Positions 46,035-54,697 are shown, counted from the stretch's first letter. The stretch is 64,000 nt of DNA from Vibrio sp. CB1-14 (GCF_040412085.2 NZ_CP115921.1:558001-622000); one strand, 5' to 3'. Notes: a model not told the origin generated them from the letters alone. Program-made: numbers and translations.

Positions 46035-47381
46035 TTAGCCGTTATCGAGTGGCCAATCCACCACATCTACTGCATCTACACTCATAGATATGCCATCACC
46101 CTCCCATTTACGGATGAAAACTTCATCAGGATCATAGAGTTGTGTCTGTTTTTGTAAGTCAAACTTACGATGACCACGGGGATCTGCCCCGACACCTGCC
46201 AAGTATTGCCAATTCCCCCAATTCGAGGCCACATCGTAATCAATCAATGTGTGCTGGAAGTAATTAGCGCCGTGTCGCCAATCAATGGCGAGTTCGTGGA
46301 CAAGACAACTGGCCACCAGCTGGCGGCCACGATTAGACATATAACCTGTCTGTTTGAGCTGACGCATGCAAGCGTTAACAACCGGATAAGGAGTGGTGCC
46401 GTTTACCCACTGCCGAAATCGCTGTGCATAAAATGAAGTTAGAGGTGACTTGTGTTTAATACCTGAAAACGCAAACAATCTTGCACCATGACAGCGAGCG
46501 TACCAATGAAAGTACTCACGCCACAGCAGCTCAAACACAATCCAGTAGGTCGACTCGTTCGCGCCAAACCGCCTTTCAAAACGATGCAGTTGACTGACAA
46601 TCGTTCTCGGTGACACATTGCCATTGGCAAGCCACAACGAAAACTTAGTCGAGCTTCGCCAGTCATCCAGCGCATTGCGTGTTTGCTTGTAACTAAGCGC
46701 GGCATCCGTCTCGAAATATCCTCGCACATGTGCCAGTCCTGCAAGCTCACCACCACGGACGCCTTGTTCTCCAAAATCTAACGCCTGCTCGAAGCACCCG
46801 TACGCTTCTGGTAGTCCTTGGCGGTTATTAATCGGAGGTGGTAGCTCAGTCACCGTACTACCGGGAAGGGTAATGGGCTGCTTTTCTATCAGTTTTCGAA
46901 ACTTTGAAAATGAATCGGGCAAATCAGATAAGCCGAAAGGGAGCGTGTTTGCACTAAACAAGCTGTGGCTTTCTTCTCTATGTACATTGAGTCTTGGGTG
47001 CTGACGAGCCAAATGCTCCACCACGGTCTCAGCGTACCAGCTAGCTGTTTGTGCAACGAACAGGTCAGTAATGTCGTAGCGGCCAATCAACTCGCTTAAC
47101 TGCTGCGATGCTTCCCCAAGGCTATCGGCCTCCAACTTGTGGAGCACTTGCCCAATCTGTCTGAGGGACTGATTGAGCTCTCCAACTGACTGCATTGCAA
47201 AGTGCTGCTTAGCATCATTATTGATTTCAACTGGCAAAAATCGACGTTCAAACTGCGTTTTTAGTTCCGGGAGAAACACACAGTGAAGAGAGGTAACCTC
47301 TCTAGCCGCTTTAGCAAGCAGTGCGTTGTCATGCAGCCGCAAGTCGTTATAAAACCAATACAATCCTCGTTTGATGGCCAT
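46035..47381 (-). CDS. DASH-family cryptochrome/photolyase
   Basis: 448 residues. N-terminal RGLYWFYNDLRLHDNALL is typical of Cry-DASH, and GGELAGLAHVRGYFETDAALSYKQTRNAL with the FAD region LLWREYFHWYARCHG, MRQLKQTGYMSNRGRQLVASCLVHELAIDWRHGANYF and DVASNWGNWQYLAGVGADPRG complete the family signature. Repairs cyclobutane dimers, mainly in single-stranded DNA, and binds FAD plus MTHF. Upstream of the FeS photolyase gene (gap 91 bp), divergent from the NqrB-like gene. Confidence 0.92.
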   Translation of the reverse strand: MAIKRGLYWFYNDLRLHDNALLAKAAREVTSLHCVFLPELKTQFERRFLPVEINNDAKQHFAMQSVGELNQSLRQIGQVLHKLEADSLGEASQQLSELIGRYDITDLFVAQTASWYAETVVEHLARQHPRLNVHREESHSLFSANTLPFGLSDLPDSFSKFRKLIEKQPITLPGSTVTELPPPINNRQGLPEAYGCFEQALDFGEQGVRGGELAGLAHVRGYFETDAALSYKQTRNALDDWRSSTKFSLWLANGNVSPRTIVSQLHRFERRFGANESTYWIVFELLWREYFHWYARCHGARLFAFSGIKHKSPLTSFYAQRFRQWVNGTTPYPVVNACMRQLKQTGYMSNRGRQLVASCLVHELAIDWRHGANYFQHTLIDYDVASNWGNWQYLAGVGADPRGHRKFDLQKQTQLYDPDEVFIRKWEGDGISMSVDAVDVVDWPLDNG

Positions 47382-47523
47382 CTTTTTCTCGCTATGTTCG
47401 TTGCGTTAAGCGTGGGCAGTCTTTACACATACGTACAGACGCGCTTGTTAGCTTAGTCAATGAGTGGGCGGTTCGCGAAGTACACACGTAAAAAGTATGT
47501 CTAAACCATAAGAGGCTAGCGTT
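47382..47523. promoter_or_regulatory. Divergent promoter region, Cry-DASH / NqrB-like
   Basis: 142 bp. Contains a near-repeat TACACATACGTA (47424-47435) and TACACACGTA (47481-47490) that might be a shared regulator site. No CRP or sigma-54 signature seen. Confidence 0.3.
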
Positions 47524-48774
47524 ATGGCACTCAAAAAAACACTCGACAATCTCGCCCCACATTTTGAACCAGGAGGAAAATACCAAACTTACTATCCACT
47601 GTATGAAGCTGTCGCCACCCTTTTCTATACACCTGGCCACGTAACCCAAGGCCGCACTCATTTACGAGACAGCATCGACTTAAAACGCATCATGATCATG
47701 GTGTGGATCGCAGTGTTCCCAGCCATGTTTTGGGGAATGTACAACATAGGTAATCAAGCGACAGCGGCACTTAGTGTCACCTACACGCTCGATGAACTGG
47801 TACCAGTTTTTGAGCAAAGCTGGCGTCTATCTCTTGCATTTGGGTCACCGGAGGCACTGGCCAGTGCTGGTTGGGGCAGTGAAATGTTCTACGGCGCACT
47901 GTTCTTTCTGCCTGTCTATGCCACAGTATTTATCGTCGGCGGTTTTTGGGAAGTGCTGTTCTCTATCGTCCGCAAACACGAAGTCAACGAGGGCTTCTTC
48001 GTCAGCTCTATCCTGTTTGCACTCATCTTACCCCCCACGATTCCGTTGTGGCAGGCGGCGCTTGGCATCACCTTCGGGATAGTGGTTGCAAAAGAAGTGT
48101 TTGGAGGAACAGGACGTAACTTCTTAAACCCTGCGCTCGCCGGGCGGGCTTTTTTGTATTTCGCCTACCCCGCTCAAATGTCTGGCGGTACGGTGTGGGT
48201 GGCTGCTGATGGTTATTCGGGCGCAACGCCACTGAGCCAATGGTATGAAGGTGGTCAAAGTGCGCTTATCAATAATATGACCGGAGAAACGCGATCTTGG
48301 AGTGATGCCTTTATTGGCAACCTGCCAGGCTCCATGGGCGAAGTATCGACGATGTTCATCATGCTTGCTGGACTATTCTTGATTGCGATAGGCATCGCCT
48401 CTTGGCGTATTGTGCTTGGCGTATTGATTGGCCTAGCCGCTACCGCGACTTTACTCAATTTGATTGGGTCAGATAGCAACCCTATGTTCTCCATGCCGAT
48501 ATGGTGGCACTTTGTGATTGGTGGCGTCGCGTTTGGTACCTTCTTTATGGCGACCGATCCAGTTTCCGCTGCATTTACTGACTCGGGAAAACTGGCTTAT
48601 GGTGTGTTGATAGGCGTCATGACCATATTTATACGCGTACTCAACCCTGCTTACCCAGAAGGCATCATGCTCGCTATCTTGTTCGCGAATCTGTTTGCTC
48701 CGCTGTTCGATCATGTCGTCAAAGAGTCTATGGTTAAACGCCGAACACGTAGGATGAACAAGCTTAATCAATAA
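47524..48774 (+). CDS. Orphan NqrB paralogue (Na+-NQR subunit B-like)
   Basis: 416 residues, about ten transmembrane segments, close to Vibrio NqrB along its whole length: ALKKTLDN opening, [47 protein letters not shown] and [24 protein letters not shown]. The covalent flavin threonine motif SGATPLSQW is intact. NqrB binds covalent FMN and riboflavin and forms the Na+ channel in NADH:quinone oxidoreductase. No nqrA, C, D, E or F flanks it, unlike the normal nqr operon; it is divergent from cry-DASH. Standalone function unknown. AGAGG precedes the start. Confidence 0.9.
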   Translation: MALKKTLDNLAPHFEPGGKYQTYYPLYEAVATLFYTPGHVTQGRTHLRDSIDLKRIMIMVWIAVFPAMFWGMYNIGNQATAALSVTYTLDELVPVFEQSWRLSLAFGSPEALASAGWGSEMFYGALFFLPVYATVFIVGGFWEVLFSIVRKHEVNEGFFVSSILFALILPPTIPLWQAALGITFGIVVAKEVFGGTGRNFLNPALAGRAFLYFAYPAQMSGGTVWVAADGYSGATPLSQWYEGGQSALINNMTGETRSWSDAFIGNLPGSMGEVSTMFIMLAGLFLIAIGIASWRIVLGVLIGLAATATLLNLIGSDSNPMFSMPIWWHFVIGGVAFGTFFMATDPVSAAFTDSGKLAYGVLIGVMTIFIRVLNPAYPEGIMLAILFANLFAPLFDHVVKESMVKRRTRRMNKLNQ

Positions 48775-48807
48775 CGTTCAAAAAGCGTCCAATGCAAATT
48801 GTAAACT

Positions 48808-48835
48808 GCAACAGCATTTATAAGAATGCTGTTGC
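48808..48835 (+). terminator. Hairpin after the NqrB-like gene
   Basis: Perfect 11-bp stem GCAACAGCATT/AATGCTGTTGC, 6-nt loop, 34 bp after the stop; no T run follows, so termination is uncertain. Confidence 0.5.
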
Positions 48836-48995
48836 GGAAGCAAGATCACGCCTTTTTTAGTGTCTATTTTCAAAAACTGAGGATCCGAAAGTGACAATTT
48901 ACTCATCTCATTGGATAATTGGATAGCTATACAGTAAAAATAACTACAAGAAATCATGGCATTTATCGGAATGAGCTAAGGACAACGAAGGGACT

Positions 48996-50018
48996 ATGAA
49001 GAGAAACGATTTTCAGAAATCGGCCGCCAACCTAAAAAAGGCGGTGCCGCTGATGGTTAAACATCACGTACCTGCGACGCCGGCAAATTACGCGTTGTGG
49101 TATACCTATGTGGATCAAACCATCCCTGAGTTAAATGCCGATATGGACGCCATACTCAAAGATTACGAAGTCCTCCCGCCTGTCAATTCTGCCTCACTTT
49201 ATCGAAACCATATTGCTGAAAAAGCAGAAGTAGATCTTCAAGGTTTAAAAGAAAACCTCGAAGCGATTGTGACTGAAATGTCGAGCTCGATGGATGACGC
49301 ACTTAACGATACCAGCGATTTTTCACAAGCACTTGAAGATAGCTTTGACGGCTTGTCTTCAAGCCTGGTTGCCGAGCGCGCACCTACCCTTGATGAAGTC
49401 ATGCCTCTCATCAAACAATTAGTCGATGAAGCCAATGACATTAGGCACTCCACAGACTTTATACACGGACAACTAAAAAACGCCAGCGACGAGATCAGCC
49501 GACTCAAATCTCAGCTAGCAAAAGTCCAATGCAACGCCATGTTCGACAGCTTAACCTCGCTGTATAACCGCGGTGCTTTCGATGCCGACTTGACCATGTT
49601 TTGCGAAGCCAAGCAGCCACTTAGTTTGATTTTGTTAGATATTGACCACTTTAAAAAATTCAACGATGAAATGGGACACCTGTTCGGCGACACCATTTTG
49701 AAAGGCATCTCTCAGCGTCTGAAGCAAGCTTGTCGTGGTGGCATTACTGCCTATCGATTCGGTGGAGAAGAATTCGCACTGATTGTACCGAACAAATCAC
49801 TACGTGTAGCAAGACAAATGGCTGACGCCCTGCGTTTAGCCATTGAGAAAATGACGATTAAAGATCGTAAGAACGGCCAAAAGATCGGCAACATTACCGC
49901 CTCTTTTGGCGTGGCAGAATTCATTGCCGGTGACAGCTACGCGTCGCTGGTTGACCGTGCAGACAAACAGCTTTATGACGCTAAACGCTCTGGCCGTAAC
50001 CGAGTGATGCCGTTCTAA
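48996..50018 (+). CDS. Diguanylate cyclase with GGEEF active site
   Basis: 340 residues. The C-terminal GGDEF domain starts at LTSLYNRGAFDADL and carries FGGEEFALIV (about residue 255), so it should make cyclic-di-GMP. The allosteric inhibitory site (RxxD five residues before GGEEF) reads RGGI, lacking the Asp. The N-terminal ~170 residues (PLMVKHHVPATPANYALWYTY, helical, coiled coil near 150-175) form an unnamed input domain; no membrane segment, so cytoplasmic. AAGGGA precedes the start. Confidence 0.92.
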   Translation: MKRNDFQKSAANLKKAVPLMVKHHVPATPANYALWYTYVDQTIPELNADMDAILKDYEVLPPVNSASLYRNHIAEKAEVDLQGLKENLEAIVTEMSSSMDDALNDTSDFSQALEDSFDGLSSSLVAERAPTLDEVMPLIKQLVDEANDIRHSTDFIHGQLKNASDEISRLKSQLAKVQCNAMFDSLTSLYNRGAFDADLTMFCEAKQPLSLILLDIDHFKKFNDEMGHLFGDTILKGISQRLKQACRGGITAYRFGGEEFALIVPNKSLRVARQMADALRLAIEKMTIKDRKNGQKIGNITASFGVAEFIAGDSYASLVDRADKQLYDAKRSGRNRVMPF

Positions 50019-50024
50019 AAAAAC

Positions 50025-50045
50025 GCCCCACCGTTAAGGCGGGGC
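50025..50045 (-). terminator. Terminator of the 50093-50665 gene
   Basis: Stem GCCCCACC/GGCGGGGC with a 5-nt loop and one mismatch; on the minus strand it is followed by seven T residues. It lies about 50 bp after the 50093 stop, and close after the convergent cyclase gene. Confidence 0.75.
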
Positions 50046-50092
50046 AATACTACCAAAGGAAAATGCGGTAATAATAAACGTGCTAGCGTGAA

Positions 50093-50665
50093 TTAAAATG
50101 CGAAGCTAAATCCTAGCGTATAGTCATCTCCATTTTTCGCGGTGTACTCTTTGTCCTCACTACAAGCGCTTGGTCGTCCTTGCTCATCACCTTTCACTAA
50201 ACTAACCCAGTGACGAATTCCCGAGGCGTGACAGTTTTCTGACTGACCAAACGTAGTACATGTTTCCAATTGAATGTCTTCAATTTCTACCAGCTCTAAA
50301 TTGCCAGTACCTTTACGACGACCAATCGTAACCTCTAGGTGAGTGCCGCTTTCATCACGAAGCAAAATACCTTCTGGTGCACATTTATCGCCAAGGTAAG
50401 CCACAAAATGCTTAGCGCGTTTGAGTCCTGTGTGCTCACCATTTTTGAAATACGCCTGTACGTGGCGATAATCAATTTCGTAACTCACCACATCTTCGTG
50501 TGAGCCTTTCTCTAATGGAAACAGGGTGTCTAGCAGCTGTTTCGCCATCTTTTGTTTTTCCATCTGCTCATCAGCTTTAACCATCTCGACGGCGAACACG
50601 GCTTCTGCGATAAAGGTTGAATGGTTCTTATGAAGTTCTGTTTTATCGAATGTCAGCATGTTCAT
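50093..50665 (-). CDS. Unknown protein divergent from DUF3612-like regulator
   Basis: 190 residues, no family recognised. It has a helical N-terminal half (FIAEAVFAVEMVKADEQMEKQKMAKQLLDTLF) and a beta-rich C-terminal half with four Cys (DKCAPEG, LETCTTFGQSENCHASG, PSACSEDK). No signal peptide, no membrane segment. GAGGGA sits six bases before the start. It is divergent from the XRE regulator, whose control region contains repeated TTTACAA-like elements, so the regulator probably acts on it. Confidence 0.6.
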   Translation of the reverse strand: MNMLTFDKTELHKNHSTFIAEAVFAVEMVKADEQMEKQKMAKQLLDTLFPLEKGSHEDVVSYEIDYRHVQAYFKNGEHTGLKRAKHFVAYLGDKCAPEGILLRDESGTHLEVTIGRRKGTGNLELVEIEDIQLETCTTFGQSENCHASGIRHWVSLVKGDEQGRPSACSEDKEYTAKNGDDYTLGFSFAF

Positions 50666-50821
50666 AGTCTGTCCCTCTTACTGCTGCTAGATCCAAATTA
50701 GAGTAATCAACCCAAACGGATGTTTAAATTTATATTCGTTTTGTGATTTGTATACTTTGTAGACTAGCGTGTTTTTGACTACAATTTCACAACAAAAATT
50801 TTACAATGTGAATTTTACAAA
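50666..50821. promoter_or_regulatory. Control region with repeated TTTACAA/TTGTGA elements
   Basis: 156 bp between divergent genes. AATTTTACAA occurs twice (50797-50806 and 50811-50820, 14-bp offset) directly before the regulator start; related TTGTGATTTGTA and ACAATTTCACAA stretches lie further up. Possible operator for the adjacent XRE regulator. Confidence 0.4.
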
Positions 50822-52369
50822 ATGCCAGTGTCAAAAAGTCTGATCCGCCAGTCCCATTTTTTGGGCACCAAAGTTCGTAACCTACGAAAACGTAACCACT
50901 TAACCATGGAAGATCTGTCTGCGCGTTGTATTCGAGTCAACCCCGAGTACGCGCCTTCCGTCTCTTACCTGTCGATGATTGAGCGTGGAAAGCGCGTGCC
51001 TAGCATCGACATGCTGGAGGTGATCGCAGAAGTATTTCAAAAAGATCCTGCTTGGTTTCTCGACAATGAACCCGAACCAGATGAAATTACCCCAGTAAAA
51101 GGAAATCGCGGCGGGATAAGTGGTATGGCACTTGAGCCAAGCTTTTTGTTCTCCAATGACATTTTGCAAATCGCCATTCCCGAAATGCTCTCGCAAACCG
51201 GGATCACCGGTCGTCAATTTGCCCACTTGTTGATACGTGCTCATCAGGAAAGTTTGCAGAACCACTTTCCCGATCTTGAGCGTGCCGCAGAAGACGTTGG
51301 CTTGAAACGACTCAACCTCTCGATTGAAGATCTCATTGATATTGCAAGCGATTTAGGGCTGCGCGTGCAATGGGTAAACCGGACACCAAAAGATGTGGTG
51401 GATGAACTCGGGGTGAACGCCAAACAATTGGTGACGTCGTTTTTCGAGCCACCTGGTACTATCTACCTCAACGAAATCCTTAAAGCCTACCCAACACGTC
51501 TAAAGTACGATTTGGCGGTGTATATTGGCCATCGCATTCTGCATCGCGATGAGGGATTAAAAAGTGTGCTCAGCGTTGGCAACCAAAATACTTGGGACGA
51601 CAGTGCGGCTCATCAATCTTCTTCTGCACTCAACTCTCAGGACATCCTCCAAGCATGGCGCGATTTTGAATCCAGTTTCTTTGCAGGGGCTCTACTCTGC
51701 CCCAAAGTACCATTTAGGCAACTGCTCGACCGAAGCGGCTATGAGATTGATGTTCATAAACGTGTCGGAGTGTCCCCTTCGGTCGCCATGCGCCGCATGA
51801 CCGTTGTGTCCCCATATCCACACTGGCACTATTTCGATGCTTATGGGCCGGGGAAGCTAAAAGCGGTCTATCGCGGAAATGGTATTCCGCTTCCGTGGGG
51901 AAATATGCGGATGGTTAATGACCCCTGCCAACACTGGGCAGTATTTAGAAGACTGTCTGAGCCGCAAAATGGCTCATCGGCGCAAATATCTATATTGAAT
52001 GTCGGTGATGAGCCAAGGATCTATTGTTGTGAGTCCATCAACATGACCGATCCTGCGGGTAATAATCGAGTACTGTGTGCAGGTATCGATCTCAATCCAG
52101 CAATTGATGCTCAAGGTGGCAATGCATTAGACATCGCCAGCGAACTTAAGCGCTCGTGCGTTGAAGGCGGTGGCAGTGTCATCATTCCACGCCATATCAA
52201 GAAAGATCTGCAAACCGTCGCTAAGATACTGAATATCAACTGGGTGGAACGTGGTATTGAAGGCGATGCTCGATTAATCTGCTCTCGAGGCGCTGTTTGT
52301 CCACGTAAGCCAAGTTGCTATGAAGGTTGTCAGGATGACGCTGGTCAAACACTTGGAGACATTGTTTGA
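50822..52369 (+). CDS. XRE-family regulator, DUF3612/ScfR-like
   Basis: 515 residues. Residues ~10-75 are an XRE helix-turn-helix (LGTKVRNLRKRNHLTMEDLSARC, YLSMIERGKRVPSIDMLEVIAEVF). A middle region with DLAVYIGHRILHRDEG resembles the IrrE/ImmA-like part of short-chain acyl-CoA-responsive regulators (RamB/ScfR), and the C-terminal third ends in several Cys (CSRGAVCPRKPSCYEGCQDD) that could bind a metal. I believe it is the DUF3612 family, from memory. Start has a weak ribosome site and lies within the repeat-containing control region, consistent with autoregulation. Confidence 0.75.
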   Translation: MPVSKSLIRQSHFLGTKVRNLRKRNHLTMEDLSARCIRVNPEYAPSVSYLSMIERGKRVPSIDMLEVIAEVFQKDPAWFLDNEPEPDEITPVKGNRGGISGMALEPSFLFSNDILQIAIPEMLSQTGITGRQFAHLLIRAHQESLQNHFPDLERAAEDVGLKRLNLSIEDLIDIASDLGLRVQWVNRTPKDVVDELGVNAKQLVTSFFEPPGTIYLNEILKAYPTRLKYDLAVYIGHRILHRDEGLKSVLSVGNQNTWDDSAAHQSSSALNSQDILQAWRDFESSFFAGALLCPKVPFRQLLDRSGYEIDVHKRVGVSPSVAMRRMTVVSPYPHWHYFDAYGPGKLKAVYRGNGIPLPWGNMRMVNDPCQHWAVFRRLSEPQNGSSAQISILNVGDEPRIYCCESINMTDPAGNNRVLCAGIDLNPAIDAQGGNALDIASELKRSCVEGGGSVIIPRHIKKDLQTVAKILNINWVERGIEGDARLICSRGAVCPRKPSCYEGCQDDAGQTLGDIV

Positions 52370-52467
52370 TACGTACAAGGCGTAGCAAGCGAAAGATTTA
52401 ACAATGGAAGGCTAATCAGACAAAGGGAAGGAATAGGCTTGGAAATAGCCTTTCTGACCTCAGAAAG

Positions 52468-52576
52468 AAAAAAAGCCAGCCACAAAACATGTGTGACTGG
52501 CTATATACAAGTGTGAACAAAATAGGTTCACTAACAACGTCAGTTGGCTAGGTGACCCTCGGCTTAAAAAGGGTCG
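52468..52576 (-). ncRNA. qrr: Qrr quorum-regulatory small RNA
   Basis: About 109 nt on the minus strand. It contains the near-invariant Qrr core GGGTCACCTAGCCAACTG followed by ACGTTGTTAGTGAA, the stretch that pairs with luxR-type and aphA mRNAs through Hfq. A 5' stem GACCC...GGGTC and a 3' hairpin (AGCCAGTCACA / TGTGGCTGGCT) followed by seven U residues complete the RNA. Transcription start near 52576 is set by a -24/-12 sigma-54 promoter immediately upstream. No luxO is adjacent, so it is one of the orphan Qrr genes. Confidence 0.95.
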
Positions 52577-52586
52577 CTATAGTTAA

Positions 52587-52603
52587 TGCAGTATGCGTGC
52601 CAA
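52587..52603 (-). promoter_or_regulatory. Sigma-54 promoter of qrr
   Basis: On the minus strand TTGGCACGCATACTGCA, matching TGGCACG-N4-TTGC with a single deviation; GG at -24 and GC at -12 relative to a start near 52576. Confidence 0.92.
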
Positions 52604-52677
52604 CTTTTTAAAGTCTGTTTTTAATTGATTTTGGCCAAATCTACACCAATTTCAGGGAAATAGCGTTCATATAGCCC

Positions 52678-52709
52678 TTGCAAAATGCAAATGTAAATGC
52701 AATTTGCAA
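52678..52709 (-). promoter_or_regulatory. Two LuxO-type activator sites upstream of qrr
   Basis: TTGCA-AAA-TGCAA at 52678-52690 is a perfect LuxO-like palindrome; ATGCA-ATT-TGCAA at 52697-52709 differs by one base. Centres are 19 bp apart (about two helical turns) and roughly 110-130 bp upstream of the start, as expected for an NtrC-type enhancer. The rest of 52370-52850 shows nothing further. Confidence 0.8.
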
Positions 52710-52850
52710 TCACGACGATTTTCATAGTAGGAATAGTGATTCAATACGTACCCCACAAGCGTTACCAGTTGCATAGGTTAGGGCATGAAAGAGTTAAGTT
52801 GTCGTTAGGTCAGCTCGATTAAAGACACCCAACACACAACCTTCCAAATT

Positions 52851-53327
52851 TCAGCAATTTTCGGCCTCTAAATTGAGCAACCTAAGTTTTCGCTCCACAC
52901 CACCAGCGTAACCAGACAACTTTCCATTTTTACCCACCACTCGGTGACATGGCACAACAATAGAGAGTGGGTTTTTACCATTCGCCGTCCCAACCGCCCT
53001 CACCGCTTTCGAGTTGCCTAGCCGATTGGCCAGTTCTTGATAGCTGATCGCTTCTCCATACGGAATCTCGCAAAGAGCCTGCCAAACCTTGCGTTGAAAG
53101 TCAGTGCCGATAGCAGCTAGCGGCAAAGTAAACGTTTGACGCTCACCAGCAAAATACTCTTTTAGCTCAGTTTCTGCTTGTTTTAGTAATGGATAGCTTG
53201 GGTTGTGTTCCCCAAGCTCATCAGGGCAGGTTGTATGCTGCTCAAACCAGATACCCAGTAAGCCTTCACTATTCGCTTGAACAGTAATCGCCCCTAGCTC
53301 ACTTGCAAGCACAGTGTAATAATTCAT
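52851..53327 (-). CDS. ogt: Methylated-DNA-protein-cysteine methyltransferase
   Basis: 158 residues. Suicide enzyme that removes methyl groups from O6-methylguanine; the acceptor Cys is in IVVPCHRVVG, preceded by the helix-turn-helix SYQELANRLGNSKAVRAVGTANGKNP and followed by GKLSGYAGGVERKLRLL. Start MNYYTVLASE at 53327 overlaps the end of the upstream ada/alkA-type gene by four bases, so the two are translationally coupled. An ORF extension to 53369 is not family-like. Confidence 0.95.
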   Translation of the reverse strand: MNYYTVLASELGAITVQANSEGLLGIWFEQHTTCPDELGEHNPSYPLLKQAETELKEYFAGERQTFTLPLAAIGTDFQRKVWQALCEIPYGEAISYQELANRLGNSKAVRAVGTANGKNPLSIVVPCHRVVGKNGKLSGYAGGVERKLRLLNLEAENC

Positions 53328-54697
53328 GAGAAATGACTCCAACAGTGAAGAGTGGCATAGCTGCCCCACGGTGCAGTATGCTCTGCGTTAACTTCGCTAT
53401 GATCAACCAAGTACTTTTTAACAATCAGATCTGAACTAAGTAGTAGATCTGGCGCCGATAAACCGCGCATTTTTGCATAGTTGACTGTCCACGGCCCGAT
53501 ACCTTTTAGCGACAACCAGTTATCGGGATGATCGTCTGGGTGTTCGCATAGGTGGCTAGCAAGTCGCAATAAGGTTTCTTTTCTGCTTTCAGGCATGCGC
53601 AAAAAACTAAGGTCTTTGCCTGCTATAAAATCGGGTGTCGGAAACACCTTCTGACCAGAAAGACACTGACCCATAGTATCAGTCAAAAGATTGAGCTGAC
53701 CTATCGCGGCTTTTACAGATACCTGTTGTCCAAGTACCGCCCTAGCGCCGGCTTCCCAAGTGGACCAAACTCCAGGTAACCTAAGACCCGGCTTTAGAAT
53801 AAGCACCTCATCAACAGCATGTAGATGGGATTCAACGGCAGTTATGTCAGTATCAAGATCGAATACACGCTTGATACCACTCAATAAACTGGCCAACTTG
53901 GTGACCTGTTCCAATTCAAACTCGACTTTAACCGTCTGCGCCCCCTCAAAATCTGCAAACAGACGAAACCATGCGAGCGTCCCATCGATATCTACGTAGC
54001 GTTCATAACTTTGCTCGGTCACTCGCTCAACCCCACTGATCGCACGCTTTTGAAGAAAGCCAAGCATTGCAGACCAATCATAAGCGCCGCGATAAGCTAA
54101 ATAGACTTCGTTCCGGGCAGTGACTTTTCCGTCACCACGTCGCAATTCCGATGGGGTTAACTTAAGCGTCCTCCTAAATGCATCATTAAAACGCCTTACG
54201 CTATTAAAGCCGCAGGCAAAGCCAATATCCGAAATCGATAAATGACTATGATGGAGAAGCTGCTTCGCAAACATCAATTGATGGTACTGAGCGTATTTCT
54301 TGGGCGAAACCCCTAGGTGCTCTTGAAATAACTGACGCAGATATCGGCTACTAATACCTAAACGGTCGCTCAGTCCCTCGCAACTGGAATGATGTAGCGC
54401 CCCTTGCTCAATAAGTGTTAGAGCACGGCGAAAACTGGTTTCTGCGCCAAGCCAAGCCCATGAATTGGGAGCACTTTCTGGACGACAACGCAGACAAGGA
54501 CGATACCCCGCCTCAAGGGCAGCATGAGCATGCTGGAAATAACTTACATTGTGCTCTTTTGCCAAGTTCGCAGGACAGATCGGCCGACAAAATATGCCTG
54601 TCGTTTTAACACCGACAAAAAACACGCCATCAAAACGGGCATCACGCGCAAGCCTCGCCTGCTGATACTGTTCGTTGGTCATTGAGATTACCGCCAC
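53324..54697 (-). CDS. Ada N-terminal / AraC / AlkA fusion: alkylation-response regulator and 3-methyladenine glycosylase
   Basis: 457 residues with three modules: Ada metal-binding domain (DGVFFVGVKTTGIFCRPICPA, CLRCRPE, the Cys4 zinc site with the methyl-acceptor Cys in FCRPICPA), an AraC-type helix-turn-helix (GLSDRLGISSRYLRQLFQEHLG, DIGFACGFNSVRRFNDAFRRTLKLTP) and an AlkA-like HhH-GPD glycosylase (LKGIGPWTVNYAKMRGL, with catalytic Asp in LLSSDLIV). Excises alkylated purines and probably activates its own operon when methylated. GTG start at 54697 has GAGG seven bases upstream; ATG 54679 is an alternative. Overlaps ogt by four bases. Confidence 0.92.
   Translation of the reverse strand: MAVISMTNEQYQQARLARDARFDGVFFVGVKTTGIFCRPICPANLAKEHNVSYFQHAHAALEAGYRPCLRCRPESAPNSWAWLGAETSFRRALTLIEQGALHHSSCEGLSDRLGISSRYLRQLFQEHLGVSPKKYAQYHQLMFAKQLLHHSHLSISDIGFACGFNSVRRFNDAFRRTLKLTPSELRRGDGKVTARNEVYLAYRGAYDWSAMLGFLQKRAISGVERVTEQSYERYVDIDGTLAWFRLFADFEGAQTVKVEFELEQVTKLASLLSGIKRVFDLDTDITAVESHLHAVDEVLILKPGLRLPGVWSTWEAGARAVLGQQVSVKAAIGQLNLLTDTMGQCLSGQKVFPTPDFIAGKDLSFLRMPESRKETLLRLASHLCEHPDDHPDNWLSLKGIGPWTVNYAKMRGLSAPDLLLSSDLIVKKYLVDHSEVNAEHTAPWGSYATLHCWSHFS

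Noticed and set aside
52474..52502. Terminator of the ogt gene
   Set aside because: It is about 350 bp past the ogt stop and has its own sigma-54 promoter and Qrr core in front, so it is the Qrr terminator.
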